Positions 8,849 to 15,607 of a stretch of DNA of 28,611 nucleotides are shown in pieces. Position 1 is the stretch's first letter, and every line of letters starts with the position of its first letter. Both the position numbers and the translations under genes were made by a program. Source of the stretch: Candidatus Dojkabacteria bacterium UBA2177 (lineage in GTDB: Bacteria > Patescibacteriota > Dojkabacteria > SC72); assembly GCA_002328805.1 (NCBI GenBank), contig DCVX01000027.1, positions 1-28,611 on the forward strand, read 5' to 3'. The notes below the pieces were generated by a model, which worked only from the letters and a program-made list of their open reading frames with translations, had not been told where the DNA came from and did no database searches.

Positions 8849-8876
8849 AGTGTAACACAAATAAAAATGTTTACAA
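8849..8876 (-). promoter_or_regulatory. Promoter of the minus-strand Ig-like/Fn3-like gene pair, probably leaderless
   Basis: On the minus strand, TTGTAA (8871-8876) is followed after 16 nt by TACACT (8849-8854), and TGT directly before it makes an extended -10. Only 6 nt separate the -10 from the ATG at 8842. The -35 box overlaps the -35 box of the opposite rpsT promoter. Confidence 0.45.
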
Positions 8877-8898
8877 ATAAAGACATAATATATATAAT
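8870..8898 (+). promoter_or_regulatory. Strong sigma70-like promoter of rpsT
   Basis: TTTACA (8870-8875) and a perfect TATAAT (8893-8898) are exactly 17 nt apart. Transcription should begin near 8905, giving an AT-rich leader of about 39 nt before the rpsT ATG at 8944, without a recognisable Shine-Dalgarno. It is the best -35/-10 pair I found in the window and suits a ribosomal protein gene. Confidence 0.65.
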
Positions 8899-8943
8899 AC
8901 CCTGACTTACAAGTTATTTACTTTACATATATATCTAATTAAA

Positions 8944-9240
8944 ATGCCAAATCTTAAGACATCTATTAAAGACCTTAGACAGAACAAAAAAAGAAAGAGT
9001 GTCAATGACAGGTTGAGAAATAGAATAAAAAGGGCAGTTAAAAAGCAAAACACCCTAGTTGAAGAGGGCAAAGTTGAAGAAGCTACTAAAAACATAAAGC
9101 ATGTTTACAAAGTTCTTGACAAAGCAGCTAGAAAAAATGTTATAAAAGAAGGGAAGGCAGATAGAATTAAATCTCGCCTTACTAAAAATTTAAACGAACT
9201 GTCCCAAAATAATGTCAAAACTGCTAAAAAGAGCGCTTAA
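8944..9240 (+). CDS. rpsT: Small ribosomal subunit protein bS20
   Basis: S20 binds 16S rRNA early in 30S assembly. The 98-residue, Lys/Arg/Asn-rich, all-helical sequence opens with MPNLKTSIKDLRQNKKRK, as the family does, and has the later segments VYKVLDKAARKNVIKEGKADRIKSRL, close to the conserved K-AAKKGVIHKN-A-RKKSRL pattern. Its length is slightly above the usual 85-90 residues. A strong promoter precedes it. The next frame starts 29 nt before its stop. Its position after holA and before lepA recalls the holA-rpsT-lepA order of other bacteria. Confidence 0.93.
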   Translation: MPNLKTSIKDLRQNKKRKSVNDRLRNRIKRAVKKQNTLVEEGKVEEATKNIKHVYKVLDKAARKNVIKEGKADRIKSRLTKNLNELSQNNVKTAKKSA

Positions 9241-9760
9241 AATATCCCTTATCCCTGCAATCTTAATGATTGCGGGAAAAGCAATTGGGATAATAGTGCC
9301 TTCAATGATTTACGATCTGGAATTCTTTATAGAGAATAATATCGTGGGTCTTACTTCCATACAAATACTTTTTACAGACAGTAATATCACCCTTTTCGTG
9401 AATTCCATTTCTAACCTCACAATGGTTTTATTTCTTGCAGTTCCCACCCTCTACTTCATAATAAAGACCTCCATATACCAAACAACACTTCAAAATCCTA
9501 GAACTTTAGTAAAGATAACAAAGTTCAATATCCTGAAATGGATAACAAAAAAGGATGTAACCTTTCTACACATATTCATATGGACGGCCTTCCTCTCAAT
9601 GGCATCAATCATCACAATAGCACACACATTACAAGGTCAGACATATAACTGGGTAGGAGTCAGTGCTGGGGTAATCGCACTACTGTCTATATGGGGAACC
9701 ATAAAGACATTTGAATTAGAAACTGATAAGATATATCCTAAAGAAAATAGTTATTACTAA
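9212..9760 (+). CDS. Multi-pass membrane protein of unknown function
   Basis: Not recognised. The 182-residue protein has a basic N-terminus and about four hydrophobic segments (roughly 10-32, 60-85, 116-138 and 145-165), with a Lys-rich loop between the second and third. There are no cysteines and no obvious catalytic motif. Size and layout are compatible with a small pilin-like or accessory component of a secretion system, but nothing in the sequence proves this. The ATG at 9212 overlaps the end of rpsT by 29 nt; a later ATG at 9267 would cut off the first membrane segment, so the earlier start is preferred. It is 18 nt upstream of another membrane protein gene. Confidence 0.7.
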   Translation: MSKLLKRALKISLIPAILMIAGKAIGIIVPSMIYDLEFFIENNIVGLTSIQILFTDSNITLFVNSISNLTMVLFLAVPTLYFIIKTSIYQTTLQNPRTLVKITKFNILKWITKKDVTFLHIFIWTAFLSMASIITIAHTLQGQTYNWVGVSAGVIALLSIWGTIKTFELETDKIYPKENSYY

Positions 9761-9778
9761 TTACTTAGAGAATAACAA

Positions 9779-10333
9779 ATGGCAAAGAAAGAAGAATTTA
9801 AAAAGATATTCACACAGATACTAGAGCCTTTTGCACTCGGTTTACTGGCTTTGTTTTTCATACTTCCCATCATAACAGTAATGAATCTAACACCAATCAC
9901 TAAGCAGATCAAAAAAATAGATGTACTTGGAGTAACTACTCAAGATCAACTCGTTGTCAGGTTAGTAGGAGGACAACATGAGATATTCTCTGGAGAAAGT
10001 CTTAATAAGATAGATGAAACAGAATATGCTTACTCTGCAAGAATTGGAAAAAGAGGCGCAGACTCTTACTCCAAACCTATTCTAGAAATACAGAACAACA
10101 CAGAGGAAAAGAAAGTTCTAACCTTCTGGGGTCAGACCCTCAGCAATACAAGATCAAGGATATATTTGCGGGAAAAAGAAACCCCTTATCTCCTACAAGA
10201 CAATACAGGAGAAACATACGAACAAGAAATAAGCATTCTCCCCTCAGAGAAAGTAATTATTTTTCTTGCTCTTGAAAATCTCTCTGGTGTCCAGTTCTCT
10301 GAACTATTTGACATGACAATAACTGTCAAATAA
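9779..10333 (+). CDS. Single-pass membrane protein with extracytoplasmic beta-rich domain
   Basis: Not recognised. The 184 residues start with a charged segment, then one membrane helix at about 17-36, and then a domain of about 145 residues outside the membrane. This domain alternates hydrophobic and polar residues as beta strands do (DQLVVRLVGG, KVLTFWGQTLS, SEKVIIFLALENLSG) and has no cysteines. It follows another membrane protein gene by 18 nt and lies just before the lepA promoter. The two membrane genes between rpsT and lepA may work together. No function can be assigned. Confidence 0.7.
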   Translation: MAKKEEFKKIFTQILEPFALGLLALFFILPIITVMNLTPITKQIKKIDVLGVTTQDQLVVRLVGGQHEIFSGESLNKIDETEYAYSARIGKRGADSYSKPILEIQNNTEEKKVLTFWGQTLSNTRSRIYLREKETPYLLQDNTGETYEQEISILPSEKVIIFLALENLSGVQFSELFDMTITVK

Positions 10334-10355
10334 AGGAATCTTCCTCCTTCCCCTA

Positions 10356-10364
10356 TGATATAAT
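10356..10364 (+). promoter_or_regulatory. Extended -10 promoter of lepA, probably leaderless
   Basis: TGA followed by a perfect TATAAT (10359-10364) lies 7 nt before the lepA ATG at 10372. The gap TCCTCGT holds no ribosome binding site, and there is no good -35. The spacing to ATG is the same as at alaS. Confidence 0.6.
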
Positions 10365-10371
10365 TCCTCGT

Positions 10372-12186
10372 ATGCAAGATTTAAATAAGATACGCAATTT
10401 CTCAATAATTGCACACATAGACCATGGGAAATCCACCCTAGCAGACAGGATTTTAGAAGCTGTAAATACAGATCTCTCAAGAGAAAAGAGAAAAGAAAGG
10501 GTTCTAGACAGATTAGATTTAGAACAAGAGAAAGGGATAACCATAAAACTACAAGCTTGTAGAATGGAATGGAAGGGTTACCAACTAAACTTAATAGACA
10601 CTCCAGGTCATGTAGATTTCTCCTATGAGGTTTCTAGATCACTAGCCGCATGTGAATCTGCGATTCTACTAATAGATGCTAGCCAAGGGATCCAAGCACA
10701 GACAATATCTAACACCAAGAAAGCCTTAGATTTAGGTTTAACAATAATTCCAGTCCTGAACAAGATAGACTTACCCAATATAGATATAACAGAGAGGGAA
10801 GAGGAAATAGAGGGCCTATTAGGATTTAAAAAGGAAGAGATTATAAAAGTCTCTGCAAAAACAGGAGAGAACGTAGACAAATTACTAGATGAAATTGTAG
10901 AGAAATCTCCTCCTCCAAAAGGGGATCCAAACAAACCTCTGAAAGCATTGGTCTTTGACTCCTTTTATGATGAACATAGAGGTGTGGTAATTGCTGTTAG
11001 AGTTTTTGATGGAAAGATACAACATACCCCTGGGAAATCGGAAGAATTATACATGATACAAAGAGAAGAATCTTTTAAGCCGACAGAGATAGGAATATTT
11101 AATCCTAATCTCCTAGAAACAAATCTATTAAAAACAGGAGAGGTTGGTTACATAGCTACAGGACTTAAAGATATTAGCTACTTCACGGTTGGAGATACCG
11201 TGTCAGATAAAAAAGGAACAAAACCCTTATCTGGATACAAAGTTCCAAAACCCAACATGTTTGCAACTTTTTTCCCAACAGATTCTGAAGAATACGAAAA
11301 TCTCAAAATTGCTCTAAAAAAACTTTCCTTAAATGACTCTTCTCTCTCGTTTACAGAACAGAGATCTCCTCTGTTAGGTTCTGGATTTAGATGTGGTTTT
11401 CTAGGACTCCTACACATGGAAATAGTCCAAGAGAGACTAGAAAGAGAATACGAGGTTAACATCATAGTAACAGCACCCACAGTAGAATACAGAGTTACAA
11501 AAACAGATGGAACAGAAATGGAAATTCAGACCCCAGATGAGCTCCCTGATCCTTCTGAGATAGAGGAAATCCGTGAGCCATGGGTTAGAACAATAATCAT
11601 GACTCCAGAAAAATATCTCGGAGACCTTATGAAGTTATGCCAGCTAAAAAGGGGCGAATATGTAAATACAAAATACCTTTCTGCAGAAAAAGACATACAT
11701 CTAAAAGAGCAATACATCACCTTGGAATATGATATGCCCTTAGCGTCACTCATTTCCAACTTCTTTGATCTTATGAAAAATGTTACAAGTGGATACGCAT
11801 CTATGGAATACGAAATGATAGACTTCTTCCCTGCAGATATTGTAAAAGTTTCAATCCTCGTGAACCATGAAGAGATAGAGGCACTTAGCTTCTTAGAAGT
11901 AAGAGAAAAAGCTAGACTAAAGGCCGTTACTCTCCTAAAAGAGATGAAGAAAGTAATTCCTAAGCAACAGTTCCCTATTCCACTACAAGCAGCAATAGGA
12001 GCGAAGATTATTGCAAGAGAAGATATCCATGGATACAGAAAAAATGTAACAGAAAAATTGTATGGTGGAGACTACTCTAGGAAAAAGAAGCTACTAGAGA
12101 AACAGAAAAAAGGAAAGAAAAGATTAAAGGAGATTGGTCGGGTAACAATACCCCAAGAAGCATTTCTAGCTATTCTTAAAACATAA
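10372..12186 (+). CDS. lepA: Elongation factor 4 (LepA), translational GTPase
   Basis: A ribosome-associated GTPase linked to back-translocation, initiation and ribosome assembly. The 604 residues are full length for LepA. GTPase motifs are intact: AHIDHGKST (G1) near residue 14-22, DTPGHVDF (G3) near 76-83, and NKIDLPN (G4) near 130-136. The family-specific C-terminal domain is present and ends in the typical GRVTIPQEAFLAILK. The gene has its own extended -10 promoter, and its stop overlaps the recF ATG by one base (TAATG), so the two are coupled. The pairing lepA-recF is unusual; recF commonly sits with dnaA, dnaN and gyrB. Confidence 0.97.
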   Translation: MQDLNKIRNFSIIAHIDHGKSTLADRILEAVNTDLSREKRKERVLDRLDLEQEKGITIKLQACRMEWKGYQLNLIDTPGHVDFSYEVSRSLAACESAILLIDASQGIQAQTISNTKKALDLGLTIIPVLNKIDLPNIDITEREEEIEGLLGFKKEEIIKVSAKTGENVDKLLDEIVEKSPPPKGDPNKPLKALVFDSFYDEHRGVVIAVRVFDGKIQHTPGKSEELYMIQREESFKPTEIGIFNPNLLETNLLKTGEVGYIATGLKDISYFTVGDTVSDKKGTKPLSGYKVPKPNMFATFFPTDSEEYENLKIALKKLSLNDSSLSFTEQRSPLLGSGFRCGFLGLLHMEIVQERLEREYEVNIIVTAPTVEYRVTKTDGTEMEIQTPDELPDPSEIEEIREPWVRTIIMTPEKYLGDLMKLCQLKRGEYVNTKYLSAEKDIHLKEQYITLEYDMPLASLISNFFDLMKNVTSGYASMEYEMIDFFPADIVKVSILVNHEEIEALSFLEVREKARLKAVTLLKEMKKVIPKQQFPIPLQAAIGAKIIAREDIHGYRKNVTEKLYGGDYSRKKKLLEKQKKGKKRLKEIGRVTIPQEAFLAILKT

Positions 12187-13232
12187 TGACTATTAGAAAT
12201 ATAAAGCTATCAAATTTCAGAAAGTTTGGGGAAGTAGAAATCCCTATTAACAAAGACATAGTAATCCTATACGGAGACAACGCACAGGGAAAAAGCACAA
12301 TCCTAGAATCTATCATGCTAGTAACAAATGGATTCTCCCCCTGGGCATCTTCGGATGAATATATCTCTACCGACCAAGAAGATGACAAGAAATATACAAG
12401 AATAGAGATAACCATAGATGATAAAATATTCTCCTTTTTCAAAAATAATGGAAGACGAGTATTTCAAATAGATTCTAAAAAGACTACACCAAAGAAATTC
12501 TTTGAAAAAACTGCTTCAACCATTTTTAATCCTGAACAAATTGAAATATTAATGATCTCCCCAAGCAAAAGAAGAGATTTCTTGGATGAGACAATTTCCG
12601 TAATCAATTATGACTACTCTGACACCTTAAAAACCTTTAGGAAAACACTCCGACAAAGGAATGCGTATCTTAAGAAGCTTTCAAAAGATTTCTATGAAAA
12701 AGGGATCGTCGCAAGAAATGACACACAGCTCAACTTCTGGACAGAGAAGTTCACAAAACTCGCAGAGGAGATACAAGAAAAGAGAGTTGATCTATGTAAA
12801 GAACTCTCTTCAGACCATATTCGGATTGAATATGTAAAATCCAATGAAGAAACTCCCTTACAAGAGAAGATTGAGGCATCTAAAAAAAGAGATATTGCAA
12901 CAGGGTATACAAATATTGGACCACACAGAGATGATTGGAATCTAGTAAACGGAATGGATATTAAAAAATTTGGATCAAGAGGCGAAAAAAGATTATCTAT
13001 AGGGAAACTTATCTTCAACAAACAGCAGTTAGTAGCTAAAAAGCTCGGATTCTACCCTGTTCTTCTTTTAGATGATCTCTCCTCAGAATTGGATAAAAAA
13101 AACACCAAAAAAGTTTTTGATAAAAACTTTCTCAGTAAACAACAAACCTTCATAACAATAGTGGATTACAAAGAACTACCCAAAGAAGTTATAGAAAAGG
13201 CACAACTGATAGATTTAAATTCATTTGAGTAA
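12186..13232 (+). CDS. recF: DNA replication and repair protein RecF
   Basis: An SMC/ABC-type ATPase that helps load RecA at gapped DNA with RecO and RecR. The 348-residue protein begins with the IKLSNFRKFGE start typical of RecF, followed by Walker A at residues 30-38 (GDNAQGKST). Later come GPHRDDW, the ABC-type signature region SRGEKRLSIG, and the Walker B/D-loop LLLDDLSSELD. The length is close to the usual 360. The ATG overlaps the lepA stop by one base. Its own stop directly touches the stop of the convergent nucleotidyltransferase gene with no base between, and no terminator is visible there. Confidence 0.9.
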   Translation: MTIRNIKLSNFRKFGEVEIPINKDIVILYGDNAQGKSTILESIMLVTNGFSPWASSDEYISTDQEDDKKYTRIEITIDDKIFSFFKNNGRRVFQIDSKKTTPKKFFEKTASTIFNPEQIEILMISPSKRRDFLDETISVINYDYSDTLKTFRKTLRQRNAYLKKLSKDFYEKGIVARNDTQLNFWTEKFTKLAEEIQEKRVDLCKELSSDHIRIEYVKSNEETPLQEKIEASKKRDIATGYTNIGPHRDDWNLVNGMDIKKFGSRGEKRLSIGKLIFNKQQLVAKKLGFYPVLLLDDLSSELDKKNTKKVFDKNFLSKQQTFITIVDYKELPKEVIEKAQLIDLNSFE

Positions 13233-14039
13233 TTATTCATCAAGATAGCTTTCCAATTTCTCCATTCTGAATTCATATTCAAAAAATTCTATTCTCCCCT
13301 TCTTATAATTTTCAATAAGCCTATTTATCTCTGGATTATGCCCAGATATAAACATAAAAACTAACTGAGCAATAAATGCAAAGAAGTTAAGAACCCTAAT
13401 AAGAAAAAAGACACTCTTCTTGGGAAGGATTCTCGTTCTAAGCAATTCTTTCTTTACATAGAAGTCCCTTTCTAGCCAGGGATTCATAGAGAGAATATAT
13501 CTCTTATAACTCTTGTTATATATAGGTACTAAGAAAAGTAGTTCATGCATATTAAAAATGTCATTTGAGAATTCTAATCCACGTTCCTCACAGATAAGAT
13601 TTACACACAACTTATCTCTTACATCTTTATGCCTTTTCGCTCGAATCTTGTTATGAAAAATATTCCTGAAAGCTATGATTGCCCTGTAAATCCACATTGT
13701 CCCATTCCTAACTACAACAAATATGTCAATGTCATCACCCTCTTTTGCAAATCCAGCAGCAACAGAACCAGACACTCCGATAAATCTAACCCAGTTAAAA
13801 ACTTTTAAGTTTGGAAGGTTATCTTTTGCTATTTCCAATTTCTCTAAAGATATTTTATCTAAACCTTCGTCCTCTTTACTAAAAAAGGAAAGCCTTTTTT
13901 GTTCCTCAATCTCTAGCAGATTTAATTCTCTAAGAAACCTCTTTCCCCAGATATATTTCACTTTCTCTTTAGAAATGGTTAAACCCATTGCTTTCCTAAA
14001 TGTAAGAAGCTCTTTAAACTTGTCATATCTTGTTGTCAT
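13233..14039 (-). CDS. Nucleotidyltransferase-fold (Pol beta superfamily) protein with C-terminal membrane segment
   Basis: The 268-residue protein has a Pol beta-type nucleotidyltransferase core: GVSGSVAAGF with G91-S92, then the metal-binding D103-x-D105 (DDIDIFVVV). A helical region precedes it and a single hydrophobic segment (about residues 208-230) lies near the C-terminus, so it may be held at the membrane. The third catalytic acid is not certain. I chose the ATG at 14039 rather than a longer frame reaching 14195, because an extended -10 ends 6 nt upstream and the longer frame would run into the divergent PrgI gene. Substrate unknown; candidates include a small molecule, a protein or an RNA. 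Confidence 0.75.
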   Translation of the reverse strand: MTTRYDKFKELLTFRKAMGLTISKEKVKYIWGKRFLRELNLLEIEEQKRLSFFSKEDEGLDKISLEKLEIAKDNLPNLKVFNWVRFIGVSGSVAAGFAKEGDDIDIFVVVRNGTMWIYRAIIAFRNIFHNKIRAKRHKDVRDKLCVNLICEERGLEFSNDIFNMHELLFLVPIYNKSYKRYILSMNPWLERDFYVKKELLRTRILPKKSVFFLIRVLNFFAFIAQLVFMFISGHNPEINRLIENYKKGRIEFFEYEFRMEKLESYLDE

Positions 14040-14045
14040 ATAATC

Positions 14046-14054
14046 ATTATAACA
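14046..14054 (-). promoter_or_regulatory. Extended -10 promoter of the nucleotidyltransferase gene, probably leaderless
   Basis: On the minus strand TGT plus a perfect TATAAT (14046-14051) ends 6 nt before the ATG at 14039. The layout is nearly the same as at alaS on the other strand. No Shine-Dalgarno sequence is present. Confidence 0.6.
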
Positions 14055-14061
14055 CCCAACA

Positions 14062-14091
14062 TTGTAAGTATATCCGATATTCTGGTAAACT
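14062..14091 (+). promoter_or_regulatory. Likely promoter of the T4SS operon
   Basis: TTGTAA (14062-14067) and TAAACT (14086-14091) are 18 nt apart, with TGG directly before the -10 giving an extended box. A start near 14098 would leave a leader of about 27 nt. The TAAACT hexamer is the same as at 6158. An alternative TAAAAT at 14109-14114 would give a nearly leaderless message. Confidence 0.4.
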
Positions 14092-14124
14092 TTATATAGA
14101 AAAAATAGTAAAATCTGCCTACAT

Positions 14125-14967
14125 ATGAGACAACATGCGATTCCGCAAAATATACTAGATGTTGAGTTTAAACTCTTTACGAAGTTTACTCTCAAAGAGT
14201 TTGCTTACCTAGCAATAGGATTAGGTATTGGAGGCATTATGATATACCTAGTTGTATCCAATGTTATTCCTGCTTTACTTGGAATACCTATCTTTGTCGT
14301 TTCCTCTGGATTAGGAGCTTTCCTTGGTTTAGTCCCAATAAACGATCAGGATGCGGATGTCTTCATAAAAAATTATATTACAGCAATAACAAACCCAACA
14401 CAGCGAGTTTGGTTAAATAAAGAATTAAAAGAGAAAGGTGCCAAACCAGAACTTAAACCAGATGAAGAAGGAAAATTAATCCCTAAAGATATTAAAACTG
14501 AAAAGAAGAAAATCATTGGAGAGAGCCTACCTAGACCAAACAAAGTGGTCGATTTCGAAGAAAATGATCCTGCAGATATGTTAGATGAGGAACTTACTGT
14601 AGATCCACAACTTACTGCAACTCTACCCTCTTCATCTTCTAACACTATAATTATTACAGAAGATAATATATCTAAATACCAATTCAAAATCGCAAGTGCA
14701 GACAAGCTCCCAGGGAATATAAATGTATGGTTATCTACTAAGAATTCAAAACCCGTTCCAAACGTTATTGTGTATCTGAAGTCTTCAGAGGAAAAAATCC
14801 TTTACGCCAATAAGACTGGAGAAAGCGGTTATTTTCTAACGAACAAATTATGGGAACCGGGAACATATATGTTAGAATTTCAACATCCTACATATGAATT
14901 TCCGAAGGTTCAGTTGGAAGTAACAGATAAGAAAAATAAGTTGCCTATTAAAATTAGCAATCTATAA
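14125..14967 (+). CDS. PrgI-family type IV secretion membrane protein with C-terminal beta domain
   Basis: PrgI-like proteins are small inner-membrane parts of Gram-positive type IV secretion systems, encoded just before the VirB4-like ATPase. Here residues 1-100 match this pattern: an IPQNILDVEFKLFTKFTLKEF start, two adjacent membrane segments at about 27-45 and 48-70, and a following conserved segment. The 280-residue protein is much longer than the usual ~100: a Lys/Asp-rich linker leads to a C-terminal domain (about 198-280) that resembles carboxypeptidase-regulatory-type beta domains (VPNVIVYLKSS...GESGYFLTNKLWEPGTYMLEF). It is the first gene of the 14125-18292 operon. The PrgI call is firm; the role of the extra domain is not known. 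Confidence 0.82.
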   Translation: MRQHAIPQNILDVEFKLFTKFTLKEFAYLAIGLGIGGIMIYLVVSNVIPALLGIPIFVVSSGLGAFLGLVPINDQDADVFIKNYITAITNPTQRVWLNKELKEKGAKPELKPDEEGKLIPKDIKTEKKKIIGESLPRPNKVVDFEENDPADMLDEELTVDPQLTATLPSSSSNTIIITEDNISKYQFKIASADKLPGNINVWLSTKNSKPVPNVIVYLKSSEEKILYANKTGESGYFLTNKLWEPGTYMLEFQHPTYEFPKVQLEVTDKKNKLPIKISNL

Positions 14968-14968
14968 A

Positions 14969-15607
14969 GTGGATAAAAAAGCAAGAGCAAGAGCAACAGC
15001 ATCAACACAAGATCACTTAGGGATAAGGGATATCCGAGATGATCTAATAATAACTACACAAGGAAGTGTGGCAATGGTTATACAAACTTCCTCCATCAAC
15101 TTTGATCTTCTTGCAGAGTATGAACAGGATAATAAGATATATGCATTTGCTGGACTCCTAAACTCTCTTAATTTCAGAATACAGATTCTCATTAGAACAA
15201 AGAGAATAGATATTTCCAACTATATAGATTATCTAAAAACCAGTATGGACCAGAAACAGATGAGTGAAGGGCTTAAAAAACAGTTAAATATATATACAAA
15301 CTTCGTTCAGAAATTAATTGTTCAAAATGATGTCCTAGACAAAAACTTTTTCATAGTAATTCCATATAGCCCAGGAGCACCTATACCAGGAGCTAATATC
15401 CTAGACTCCAAGAAAAACAAAGAAGAACAGGAAAAAACAAGTCAGATGAAAACAGACCAATTGTTAGAAAAAGCAAAGATATTTCTATTCCCAAAGAGAG
15501 ATCACATCCTTAAACAACTTAGTAGAATGGGTCTCTTCGGCCACCAGTTGACGACTAAGGAACTATTATCTGAATTCTATACAATATATAACCCTGATGA
15601 AGAATAA
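14969..15607 (+). CDS. TraC/VirB4 N-terminal-domain-like T4SS protein
   Basis: A 212-residue soluble protein starting with GTG one base after the PrgI stop, without a clear ribosome site. The early segment (IIRDDLIITTQGSVAMVIQTSSINFDLLAEYEQ..., then LNSLNFRIQILIRTKRIDISNYIDYL) resembles the N-terminal domain of TraC/VirB4-type ATPases; there is no Walker motif. It therefore looks like this domain encoded as a separate gene, next to the complete ATPase. The last base of its stop is the first base of the VirB4 ATG (TAATG), so all three genes are probably coupled. It likely pairs with VirB4 at the inner-membrane base of the secretion machine; this is inferred from domain and position. Confidence 0.7.
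   Translation: MDKKARARATASTQDHLGIRDIRDDLIITTQGSVAMVIQTSSINFDLLAEYEQDNKIYAFAGLLNSLNFRIQILIRTKRIDISNYIDYLKTSMDQKQMSEGLKKQLNIYTNFVQKLIVQNDVLDKNFFIVIPYSPGAPIPGANILDSKKNKEEQEKTSQMKTDQLLEKAKIFLFPKRDHILKQLSRMGLFGHQLTTKELLSEFYTIYNPDEE

Noticed and set aside
8843..8860. TTG start at 8860 for the Ig-like protein
   Set aside because: The -10 box lies within these bases, and the ATG at 8842 gives a normal basic start before the membrane segment.
10334..10345. Hairpin AGGAA-TC-TTCCT before lepA
   Set aside because: The loop of 2 nt is too small and no T-run follows.
14040..14195. Longer N-terminus of the nucleotidyltransferase starting at 14195
   Set aside because: It would overlap the start of the PrgI gene, contains the extended -10 box, and its Cys-rich hydrophobic sequence does not resemble the rest of the protein.
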